Below, in pieces: positions 1 to 5,905 of a stretch of 19,689 nucleotides of DNA. Below the pieces are notes generated by a model that saw only the letters and a list, made by a program, of their open reading frames with translations, was not told the origin of the DNA and searched no databases. The position numbers and the translations under genes were made by a program. How positions within the stretch are numbered: position 1 is the stretch's first letter; each line of letters begins with the position of its first letter. Source of the stretch: Spirochaetaceae bacterium (GTDB lineage: Bacteria > Spirochaetota > Spirochaetia > Treponematales > Breznakiellaceae); the NCBI GenBank assembly GCA_031273985.1, contig JAISQV010000231.1, positions 1-19,689 of the forward strand, written 5' to 3'.

Positions 1-2
1 TA

Positions 3-527
3 GGCATCGCCGCCGGTCTTGCGGAGGCCAGGGATCTGTTTTCAGAGTTAGCGGCGCTTCCGGATATTCTGCTCCTCGACATCCAGCTAAGCCCCCCGGA
101 CGGCGCGGACACCATGGGCCTTGATCTTATCCCCTGGCTGCGGGAACGGTTCGGCAAAACGCCCCCGGCCGTTGTGTACACCCAGTTTGACGACTACGCC
201 CATGCCAACGCCGCCCTGGGCTTCGGCGTCCGGGGTTATGTCTGCAAATACCGGAACGAAGAAGAACTGGAAACCGTCCTCCGTGAGGTGCTGGAGGGCA
301 AAGTCTCCATAGACAAAGCCGTGGAACCCAAGTTGAAAAACGCCGGGGAAACCCGGAAACTCCTTACCCGCCGGGAAGCGGAGATACTCACGCATATCAG
401 GGAGGGCATGAGTAACAAACGTATCGCCGCCGCCCTGGGCATAAGCCCCCGTACTGTAGAAAACCTCCTTTCCCGTATTTACTTCAAAACCGGCATCGCC
501 TCACGCGCCGATTTGCAGAAAATATAG
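3..527 (+). CDS. NarL/LuxR-family response regulator, 5'-truncated by the window edge
   Basis: This is the last 174 residues of a two-component response regulator; the start lies outside the window. A receiver domain occupies roughly the first 115 visible residues. The phosphoacceptor is probably the Asp of LLLDIQL (codon 78-80), the conserved Thr is in VVYTQF and the conserved Lys in GYVCKY. The C-terminal LuxR helix-turn-helix runs from LLTRREAEIL through SNKRIAAALGISPRTVENLL, ending with KTGIASRADLQKI and TAG. By family knowledge, an unseen histidine kinase phosphorylates the Asp and the HTH then binds promoter DNA. The three small lipoprotein genes downstream are on the same strand and are possible targets or partners (inference). 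A copy of the last 15 codons, including the stop position, recurs at 1246-1290. Confidence 0.93.
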   Translation, partial: GIAAGLAEARDLFSELAALPDILLLDIQLSPPDGADTMGLDLIPWLRERFGKTPPAVVYTQFDDYAHANAALGFGVRGYVCKYRNEEELETVLREVLEGKVSIDKAVEPKLKNAGETRKLLTRREAEILTHIREGMSNKRIAAALGISPRTVENLLSRIYFKTGIASRADLQKI

Positions 528-556
528 CAGATACCTCACCTATTGCAAGATTATTC

Positions 557-630
557 AACCACTAAAAGCACGAAAAAACACGAAAAAGGAATTTGTTTTT
601 CCTTTCGTGTATTTCGTGTTTTTCGTGGTT
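557..630. repeat. Imperfect long hairpin repeat (CACGAAA type), copy 1
   Basis: The left arm begins AACCACTAAAAGCACG and the right arm ends TTTTTCGTGGTT. The arms are rich in CACGAAA/TTTCGTG and meet near TTTGT, so the strand can fold on itself over roughly 30 bp with mismatches. It begins about 30 nt after the response regulator stop, so it may also act as a transcription end. A related element lies at 1359-1432. Confidence 0.7.
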
Positions 631-650
631 AGAATTCTTTTCTTATGTTT

Positions 651-779
651 TAGTCCGCGTGCGTAACTACCTACAAAATACCCAAAAAAATCTTGTAAAT
701 ATGAGTAGCCGCACTCACGACAAATATTTTTCCCCATGAGATAATATTAAACAATCAGACGGCGGGAAAGACCGCAAGG
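651..779 (+). repeat. Conserved leader block upstream of lipoprotein gene, copy 1
   Basis: This block contains GCGTAACTACCTACAAAATA, then GAGTAGCCGCACTCACGAC, then a 28-bp stretch (752-779) identical to 1548-1575. It ends in a short hairpin, GCGG-GAAAGA-CCGC (762-775), just before the AAGGA ribosome-binding site. The same block is at 1449-1575. It probably carries the promoter and 5' UTR of the lipoprotein gene. A TAATAT sequence near 742-747 could be a -10 element, but no good -35 accompanies it. Confidence 0.75.
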
Positions 780-789
780 AATTTAAAAG

Positions 790-1191
790 ATGAAAAGGAA
801 GCAGTATGTATTTTTCGGTGTCGTCGTTCTGTTAATGGCGGCGATATTCACACTGTCAGGGTGCGACAATGGAAACGGACCTGAAACTGGAGACATGGTA
901 AAATTTACTATAACGGGGTTAAACCCAGGCACTAAATACTTTATTACCCCGGTAAGTGGACCTCTGAGCCTCACTCAAGAAGATGAGTATTCTGGCGTTG
1001 CTGACAGCAGCGGGAGTGTAAGTGTTTCTTATCAATACAGTTACCTTGAAAGGCATGGGCTCGAGGGAGATTGTTACGTTAAGTATCATATCTACGATGA
1101 CAAATCGAATGATCATGAATCAACAAAACAGTACTCAATAGTGGCAGGAGCGAATATTACGCTTGATGCCGCTATTGATTTTGACGACTGA
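790..1191 (+). CDS. Small lipoprotein of unknown function (133 aa)
   Basis: The N-terminus MKRKQYVFFGVVVLLMAAIF followed by LSGC is a lipoprotein signal peptide, with Cys25 as the predicted lipid-modified residue after signal peptidase II cleavage. The mature part (DNGNGPETGDMVKFTITGLN...) is a short, probably all-beta domain; no family is recognised. An AAGGA ribosome-binding site at 776-780 supports the ATG at 790. Base composition is more AT-rich than in the housekeeping genes, which suggests transfer or rapid divergence. Its upstream region duplicates that of the next gene, although its signal peptide differs from the other two lipoproteins. A perfect stem-loop at 1216-1240 probably ends its transcript. 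Confidence 0.85.
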   Translation: MKRKQYVFFGVVVLLMAAIFTLSGCDNGNGPETGDMVKFTITGLNPGTKYFITPVSGPLSLTQEDEYSGVADSSGSVSVSYQYSYLERHGLEGDCYVKYHIYDDKSNDHESTKQYSIVAGANITLDAAIDFDD

Positions 1192-1215
1192 CGCAACTGA
1201 ATTTACATGGGATGG

Positions 1216-1240
1216 CGCAGGGGTGACAGTCACCCCTGCG
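1216..1240 (+). terminator. Stem-loop after small lipoprotein gene
   Basis: CGCAGGGGTGAC and GTCACCCCTGCG form a perfect 12-bp inverted repeat around one base, starting 24 nt after the stop at 1191. A long U-tract is missing (TTGCCTTC follows), so termination efficiency is uncertain; a role in 3'-end protection is also possible. Confidence 0.6.
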
Positions 1241-1245
1241 TTGCC

Positions 1246-1290
1246 TTCAAGACCGGCATCGCCTCACGCTCCGATTTGCAGAAAATATAA
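1246..1290 (+). pseudogene. Remnant of a response regulator 3' end (duplicated 15 codons)
   Basis: This segment encodes FKTGIASRSDLQKI plus TAA, against FKTGIASRADLQKI plus TAG at the end of the gene at 3-527. The two stretches share about 42 of 44 bases. No LuxR-like coding sequence precedes it, so it is a fossil of a duplication or recombination event whose repeat unit also includes the downstream hairpin and leader. Confidence 0.85.
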
Positions 1291-1358
1291 AAATGAAGAA
1301 TTAAGAAATTAACCACGGACCACACAGACGGCACGGACGGAAGAGGAAGAGGGAGGAA

Positions 1359-1432
1359 AACCACAAAGGGACACTAAGAGCACAAAGGGGAATTTTCTTT
1401 CCCCCTTCGTGTCCTTCGTGCTCTTAGTGGTT
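1359..1432. repeat. Imperfect long hairpin repeat (CACGAAA type), copy 2
   Basis: It begins AACCACAAAGGGACAC and ends GTGCTCTTAGTGGTT, with GGGGAATTTTCTTTCCCCC near the centre. It resembles the element at 557-630 and holds the same place between the response regulator end (here a remnant) and the conserved leader block. Pairing of the arms is only approximate. Confidence 0.65.
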
Positions 1433-1448
1433 AAAATTCTTTTTCAAT

Positions 1449-1575
1449 TTAGTCTACGTGCGTAACTACCTACAAAATACCCGAAAAAATCCTGTAAATA
1501 TGAGTAGCCGCACTCACGACAAATATTTTTTAACATGAAAGAATAATCAATCAGACGGCGGGAAAGACCGCAAGG
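1449..1575 (+). repeat. Conserved leader block upstream of lipoprotein gene, copy 2
   Basis: It is nearly identical to 651-779: the GCGTAACTACCTACAAAATA and GAGTAGCCGCACTCACGAC segments and the GCGG-GAAAGA-CCGC hairpin are all present, followed by AAGGGAG. The AT-rich spacer between the two conserved parts is the most divergent segment. Confidence 0.78.
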
Positions 1576-1586
1576 GAGATTTTTCC

Positions 1587-1997
1587 ATGAAGAAAACTAA
1601 ATTTTTTGGGGGAATGGTAATCCTTGTGCTGGTGATGGGCATGGCCTTTACAGGCTGTCCCACGGACGGCGGCGACAACGCAAAAGACGGCGATCATACG
1701 GACGATGGCGAAGACGGCGATCTTCCTGCCATTGTTCTTTCCGGAACGACCTGGAAATTTTCCGGTACGGAAAAGGACAAGCAACTCCAATTTTCTCAAG
1801 ATGGAAATGAAGTAACTTTCAGGGAGATAAGAGGCGGGAGTTATGGTTTATATGGCACATATACAATAACAGGTAAAACTGTAACTTTTGTTTTTTCTGG
1901 GTATCCATCTAGCGGAACCGGAGTAATTAGTGACGCCGGTGATTCCATGAGTGTCAAGACACCCGCAACACCTACGGAATTATTTATTAAACAATGA
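1587..1997 (+). CDS. Small lipoprotein with acidic linker (136 aa)
   Basis: The signal peptide MKKTKFFGGMVILVLVMGMA ends in lipobox FTGC, giving Cys24 as the predicted acylated residue. A very acidic Gly/Asp linker follows (residues about 27-46, DGGDNAKDGDHTDDGEDGD). The C-terminal beta-rich domain begins at about residue 52 (SGTTWKFSGTEKDKQLQFSQ) and has the strand-turn pattern of small lipocalin-like lipoprotein domains. That comparison is by eye only. AAGGGAG lies upstream of the ATG. The first 31 codons are almost the same as those of the gene at 2128-2571, but the mature domains differ. The likely location is an envelope membrane; function is unknown. Confidence 0.85.
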   Translation: MKKTKFFGGMVILVLVMGMAFTGCPTDGGDNAKDGDHTDDGEDGDLPAIVLSGTTWKFSGTEKDKQLQFSQDGNEVTFREIRGGSYGLYGTYTITGKTVTFVFSGYPSSGTGVISDAGDSMSVKTPATPTELFIKQ

Positions 1998-2094
1998 GAG
2001 AAAATATACCCGTGGCGGAAATAGGGGAAGATGCTTTTAACGGCACAAGCAGGACCATTGATGCACGGGTTTAATCCGCGCTGTGGTAAATAAA

Positions 2095-2120
2095 CAGACG
2101 GCGGGAAAGACCGCAGAGGA
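2095..2120 (+). promoter_or_regulatory. Third copy of the leader hairpin plus ribosome-binding site
   Basis: CAGACGGCGGGAAAGACCGC is identical to the corresponding bases before the genes at 790 and 1587. It folds as GCGG-GAAAGA-CCGC. GAGGA (2116-2120) lies 7 nt before ATG 2128, so this site sets the start and shows that the longer reading frame opening at 2083 is untranslated leader. Hairpin, RBS and start codon are adjacent, which would suit translational control (inference). Confidence 0.7.
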
Positions 2121-2127
2121 GTTTCCT

Positions 2128-2571
2128 ATGAAGAAAACTAAATTTTTTGGAAGAATGGCAATCCTTGCGCTGGTATTGGGCATGGCCTTTACAGGCTGCA
2201 GCACGGACGGCGGCGTCGACAATACCGACACCGGTGACGATGGCGGCGATAACGGAATAGACGGCGGCGGCGGAGAACACGACCCTGCACTTTTTGGCAC
2301 ATGGGATGAGGAATGGGAGACTATAACATTCAATAGCGATGGAAGTTTTTCGTGTGTTTTAATGGGGTCTGACATAACGCCGCCAAATACGACATGGACA
2401 ACCTCTAATGGTGTAATTAGTTTGGATTTTACCGGGCAAACAGAACCGAATACGGCTTCATATTTAATTTCCGGTAATGGTAATACCCTTACTACAACAA
2501 ACTGTACTAGCGGTTTTTTGGGTAATAAAGATCCAAGTGATGGCCCTGCGGTCTATACTAAAAGACAATGA
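2128..2571 (+). CDS. Small lipoprotein with acidic linker (147 aa)
   Basis: The signal peptide MKKTKFFGRMAILALVLGMA with lipobox FTGC (Cys24) closely matches the gene at 1587. It is followed by an acidic Gly/Asp linker to about residue 50 and a beta-rich domain starting ALFGTWDEEWETITFNSDGS. This domain shares the GTW...F-x-x-DG layout of small lipocalin-like or calycin-type lipoproteins, an impression rather than a proven match. GAGGA at 2116-2120 fixes the start at 2128; the in-frame ATG at 2083 lacks an RBS and would put 15 residues of leader hairpin sequence before the signal peptide. The gene is paralogous to 1587-1997 in its leader and signal region. Function is unknown. Confidence 0.86.
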   Translation: MKKTKFFGRMAILALVLGMAFTGCSTDGGVDNTDTGDDGGDNGIDGGGGEHDPALFGTWDEEWETITFNSDGSFSCVLMGSDITPPNTTWTTSNGVISLDFTGQTEPNTASYLISGNGNTLTTTNCTSGFLGNKDPSDGPAVYTKRQ

Positions 2572-2586
2572 AACCAAAAGAAAAAA

Positions 2587-2787
2587 ATGAGGTACGGGCA
2601 CACTGCGCATAACAGGTTTGCATATGCAGCGTCCGCAGTAGCGGGCGCTGAAACTGACCAACCTTCCAAGGGCTACAAGATTAAAATCTCCAACGGCATA
2701 ATGACACTCAACTTGTATACGCCAGCATATACACAACCAATTACATCTTTTAGCAGTCCGGATGTGTTCGGCGACGATATGGGATAG
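2587..2787 (+). CDS. Doubtful 66-aa ORF
   Basis: This ATG-started frame of 66 codons begins 16 nt after the preceding lipoprotein stop. It has no Shine-Dalgarno sequence (AAAAGAAAAAA precedes it), signal peptide or recognised motif. The stretch GYKIKISNGIMTLNLYTPAY could be the end of a decayed protein. It may equally be chance; the segment 2572-2862 shows nothing more convincing. Confidence 0.2.
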   Translation: MRYGHTAHNRFAYAASAVAGAETDQPSKGYKIKISNGIMTLNLYTPAYTQPITSFSSPDVFGDDMG

Positions 2788-2862
2788 CCGCCCAAAATAG
2801 ACCAATAACAGCCCTTTACGGGACCGAAATTTTCCGCTATAGTAAATGTAATGGAGAAAGTC

Positions 2863-3480
2863 ATGCCCACAGCCAGAGGGACAACGAAAAAGGCCGCAAA
2901 AAGTACAGCCAAAAAACCTGCTCCCAAAGCGGCTAAAAAGGTAACTTTAGATGATGTATGGGCGAATTTTGACAGGTTTCAGAAAGATCATGAAAGAGAA
3001 ATGAAAGAAATCTGGGCTCTCCACAAAGAAACCGAAAAAACGCTCAATAAAGCCATTGGCGGGCTCAGCAACACATTGGGTTCTCTGGTTGAACACATCA
3101 TGACACCCGATCTGCCGCGCAAGTTTAAACAATTCGGCTTTACCTTTGACCGCATAACTACCGTAAAATGGGCTGACGGCAAAGGCAATATCTACACGGA
3201 AATTGACGGGCTTCTGGAAAACGGTAATCAGGCAATGGTGGTAGAAGTGAAAACGACATTGCGCCGTGAAGATATAGACGATCATCTCAAGCGCATGGAA
3301 CGAGTACGCACGTATGCCGATGATCACGGCGACAAGCGTGAATTCCTGGGCGCCATGGCTGCTACGATAACGGACAGGGACACCAAAGAATATGCCTTGT
3401 CCAAAGGCTTTTTTGTCATTGAGCCGTCCGGGGAAGATATAAAAATAACAAAACCTGTTTCAGCTCCTCGAATTTGGTAG
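2863..3480 (+). CDS. PD-(D/E)XK nuclease-like protein with Lys/Ala-rich tail (DUF3782-like)
   Basis: The product is 205 aa. Residues 1-27 form a basic Ala/Lys/Pro tail (TKKAAKSTAKKPAPKAAKK) like a histone H1 tail. Residues 30-75 are a charged, probably coiled-coil helix. Residues 105-140 carry YTEIDGLL and VVEVKTTL, i.e. D115 and E128-V-K130, in the arrangement of PD-(D/E)XK active sites. Such proteins are found in Treponema and cyanobacteria as uncharacterised DUF3782-type or Mrr-like proteins; I assign the family by pattern only. GGAG (2853-2856) is 6 nt before ATG 2863, whereas ATG 2851 has no RBS and contains this RBS. DNA binding and endonuclease function are inferred. It stands alone and is convergent with the TIGR02757 gene. 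Confidence 0.8.
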   Translation: MPTARGTTKKAAKSTAKKPAPKAAKKVTLDDVWANFDRFQKDHEREMKEIWALHKETEKTLNKAIGGLSNTLGSLVEHIMTPDLPRKFKQFGFTFDRITTVKWADGKGNIYTEIDGLLENGNQAMVVEVKTTLRREDIDDHLKRMERVRTYADDHGDKREFLGAMAATITDRDTKEYALSKGFFVIEPSGEDIKITKPVSAPRIW

Positions 3481-3536
3481 TCTTGAAGAACCGGCCTCCT
3501 TAAACTGTTGAGGCTGCGGTCTTGCCCGGCAGGTCT

Positions 3537-3643
3537 GCCCGCCGGAGGCGGGCTCCGCGCAAGGGATAGAGCGGAAATCCTTTTTTTGCGCAGCAAAAAA
3601 AGATTGGAGCGATAGCCCGGTCCCCTTCCCGGAGGGAAGGGGA
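3537..3643. repeat. Three-hairpin intergenic repeat between convergent genes
   Basis: Three perfect stem-loops with 3-base loops lie in a row: GCCCGCC-GGA-GGCGGGC (3537-3553), CTTTTTTTGC-GCA-GCAAAAAAAG (3580-3602) and TCCCCTTCCC-GGA-GGGAAGGGGA (3621-3643). The spacers contain CGCAAGGGATAGAGCGGAAA and GGAGCGATAGCCCGG. The stretch 3481-3675 contains no credible gene. Placed between two convergent stops, the element may act as a bidirectional terminator. Confidence 0.75.
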
Positions 3644-3675
3644 TGCGCCCTTCTTATTCTCCTCCCTCTTCCCTT

Positions 3676-4377
3676 CTAACTTATCCCCCCTCCCGCGCCC
3701 CAACTGAACAGCGCCAGGTCGTAGCGCGCGGGGTCTTCGGGGCAGAATTCCCGAAGCCGCTCGGTGAGGAGGAGCACCGCCTTCCGGTCGTTGGCCTTGC
3801 GGGCGGGGTCGAGGAGGCCGAGGCTGCGGGCCACGCGGCCCACGTGGAGGTCCAGCGGTATGTGGAGCAGCGCCGGACTTATGCCCCTCCAGAGCCCCAG
3901 GTCCACCGGCCCTTCGCGGCGTACCAGCCAGCGCAGGCTGAGGTTGAGGCGCTTGCAGGCCGACGCTGAGCGGGGATCGGCGATGTGTTTAGTGTAGAGG
4001 CCGCCGTTTCCCGCCGCCATGGTGTCGCGGAACAGGGCCAGGGCTTCCCGTATTGGTTCCGGCTCCCCGGCGCTTCCGGCGGAGTCGAGGCCCGTCATGA
4101 AGAGCGCCTCCAGGCTGCCGTAGCGCTCGTAGCAGCGGCGGAAGCCCCGGCAGAAGTAGCGCAGGTCTCCCTCGAAGAAGGTGCGGTGTATGGAACCCTC
4201 CCGGAGCCGCCGGTAGTTTCCCGCCATGACGAAGGCGAAGGGGCTGGGGCCGAGGAGGGAAAAGAGCCGTTCCGCCGAGCGGAGGATCAGATCCCGCCTT
4301 CCCCAGGCGATGGCCGCGGCGAGAAAGGCGGCTATCTCCCGGTCTTCCCGGCGGGAGAAACGGTGGGGGAAGCGCAC
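3676..4377 (-). CDS. TIGR02757 (DUF2400) family protein
   Basis: The family is recognised from PHRFSRREDREIAAFLAAAI, ASACKRLNLSLRWLVRR, IPLDLHVGRVARSLGLL and the C-terminal DPARYDLALFSWG. Members are cytoplasmic proteins of about 250 aa with no established function. GTG at 4377 is the first conventional start in frame and gives 233 aa. The family-typical N-terminus is encoded further upstream without an ATG/GTG/TTG: KRELERRYREANRPEFIEGD reads in frame from about 4440, and the frame stays open to 4476, inside guaB. The true start may therefore be a rare codon (ATT at 4452 or CTG at 4431), and translation is probably coupled to the guaB stop. The gene is third in an operon with purB and guaB. 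Confidence 0.9.
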   Translation of the reverse strand: MRFPHRFSRREDREIAAFLAAAIAWGRRDLILRSAERLFSLLGPSPFAFVMAGNYRRLREGSIHRTFFEGDLRYFCRGFRRCYERYGSLEALFMTGLDSAGSAGEPEPIREALALFRDTMAAGNGGLYTKHIADPRSASACKRLNLSLRWLVRREGPVDLGLWRGISPALLHIPLDLHVGRVARSLGLLDPARKANDRKAVLLLTERLREFCPEDPARYDLALFSWGAGGGIS

Positions 4378-4438
4378 CGGATCGCCTTCAATGAATTCCG
4401 GCCTGTTGGCTTCCCGGTAGCGCCGCTCCAGCTCCCTC

Positions 4439-5878
4439 TTAAGCGGGTGAATAGTTCGGCGACTCCTGGGTGATCGTTACGTCGTGGGCGTGGCTTTCCC
4501 GGAGCCCCGCGGCAGTGATCTTGACGAAGCGCCGGTACCGCTTGAGTTCGCCTATGTCCCCGCAGCCGCAGTAACCCATGCCCTTCTTGAGCCCGGACAC
4601 GAGCTGGTGTATGAAATTCCGCATCTCCCCCTTGTAGGGCACCCGGCCCTCTATGCCCTCGGGGACGGGGCTTTCATCTTTGGCAATCTGGTAGCGGTCG
4701 CCGCTCCCGTCCTGTATGGCCCCGAGGCTCCCCATGCCCCGGTATTCCTTGTAGATTCTGCCGTCGTAGATGATCTCACTGCCCGGCGCTTCCTTGAGGC
4801 CGGCGAAGAGGTTCCCTATCATCACCACATTGGCCCCTGCGGCTATGGCCTTGGTAATGTCCCCGGAAAATTTGATGCCCCCGTCGGCAATCACGGGAAT
4901 CCCCGCCTTGGCCGCCTCCTCGGCGCACTCCCAGACGGCGGTGAACTGCGGCACCCCGACCCCGGCCACGACGCGGGTGGTGCAGATAGAGCCGGGCCCC
5001 ACGCCCACCTTCACCGCGTCCGCCCCGGCTTCGATCAGCCGCCGGGCGCCTTCGCGGGCCGCCACATTGCCACCGATTACCGGCACCTGGTACTGCTCCT
5101 TTATCCCCCGCACCGCCTCCATAACGTTGCGGGAATCCCCGTGGGCCGTGTCCAGGACCACAAAATCCACCTTGGCCGCCTTGAGCTGGGGCAGCCGCAC
5201 CTGGTAGTCCTGGGGCGACACCGCAGCGCCCACGATGAGCCGCCCCTGCCGGTCCGTGGCCGCCTGGGGGAAGTTGGCGTGTTTCTCCATATCCTTCACC
5301 GTTACCAGCCCCGTAAGCCTGCCCTCCGCGTCCACCACGGGCAGCTTCTCTATGCGGTAGCGGTCGAATTTTTCGCGGGCGCTCTCCACGGAGGGCGTCC
5401 CCTGCTCGACGATCACTTCGCGGGTCATCACGTCCGCCACGAGGAGCGAGTCGTCCTGACAAAAACGCAGGTCCCTCCCGGTGATGATGCCCACGAGCTT
5501 GCCCTCCCGGTTGAGCACCGGGGCGCCGGACACATCGTACTTCGCCATGAGCTGCTTTATGTCGCGGATCCGGGAATCCTCCTCCACCGTTACCGGCGAA
5601 TCGATGACCCAGTTGAGGTAGCGCTTCACCGAGGCCACCTGCCGGGCCTGCTCGCCGGGGCTCAGATTCCGGTGAATCACCCCGGCGCCCCCCTCCAGCG
5701 CTATGGCTATGGCGAGCTTCTCCTCCGTCACCGTATCCATGGCGGCGGAAAGGATAGGCGCGTTGAGCCTTACGTCAGCGCAGAGAACAGTCCCGACATC
5801 GCAGTCCCTGGGCAGTATGTCGGAATAGCCCGGAAGGAGCAGCACATCATCGTAGGAATACGCCTCTTCAAACACCAT
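4439..5878 (-). CDS. guaB: IMP dehydrogenase
   Basis: GuaB oxidises IMP to XMP with NAD+, the committed step of GMP synthesis, in the cytoplasm. The 479-aa length is normal. The N-terminal barrel part begins YSYDDVLLLPGYSDILP. Two CBS domains occupy about residues 90-200, and the barrel resumes with VDFVVLDTAHG. The active-site loop is GVGPGSICTTRVVAGVG with catalytic Cys299, and the mobile flap contains EGRVPYKG with Arg412 and Tyr415. The C-terminus HAHDVTITQESPNY is typical. GGGAGG at 5884-5889, 5 nt from the ATG, fixes the start at 5878; ATG 5893 contains that RBS and is rejected. The gene follows purB by 27 nt. Confidence 0.98.
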   Translation of the reverse strand: MVFEEAYSYDDVLLLPGYSDILPRDCDVGTVLCADVRLNAPILSAAMDTVTEEKLAIAIALEGGAGVIHRNLSPGEQARQVASVKRYLNWVIDSPVTVEEDSRIRDIKQLMAKYDVSGAPVLNREGKLVGIITGRDLRFCQDDSLLVADVMTREVIVEQGTPSVESAREKFDRYRIEKLPVVDAEGRLTGLVTVKDMEKHANFPQAATDRQGRLIVGAAVSPQDYQVRLPQLKAAKVDFVVLDTAHGDSRNVMEAVRGIKEQYQVPVIGGNVAAREGARRLIEAGADAVKVGVGPGSICTTRVVAGVGVPQFTAVWECAEEAAKAGIPVIADGGIKFSGDITKAIAAGANVVMIGNLFAGLKEAPGSEIIYDGRIYKEYRGMGSLGAIQDGSGDRYQIAKDESPVPEGIEGRVPYKGEMRNFIHQLVSGLKKGMGYCGCGDIGELKRYRRFVKITAAGLRESHAHDVTITQESPNYSPA

Positions 5879-5883
5879 TGTAG

Positions 5884-5889
5884 CCTCCC
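5884..5889 (-). promoter_or_regulatory. Ribosome-binding site deciding the guaB start
   Basis: GGGAGG on the minus strand is 5 nt before ATG 5878 and overlaps the codons that would follow ATG 5893, so initiation at 5878 is favoured. Confidence 0.8.
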
Positions 5890-5905
5890 TCATGTTAGCA
5901 TATGA

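Noticed and set aside
551..640. Integron attC site in the hairpin repeat before the lipoprotein genes
   Set aside because: ATTCAAC fits RYYYAAC at one end, but the opposite end (GTTAGAA) does not fit GTTRRRY, copy 2 fits neither end, and no integrase gene is present.
640..785. Riboswitch in the conserved leader block
   Set aside because: No known riboswitch core is visible; the only firm structure is a 4-bp GC stem next to the RBS.
3500..3703. 67-codon minus-strand frame in the convergent intergenic region
   Set aside because: It is a translation of the three-hairpin repeat and reads into the end of the TIGR02757 gene; no RBS or motif.
4484..5905. Long plus-strand frame (473 codons) opposite guaB
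   Set aside because: guaB is certain on the other strand; this frame is a by-product of GC-rich codon third positions, is rich in His/Pro/Gly and has no family features.
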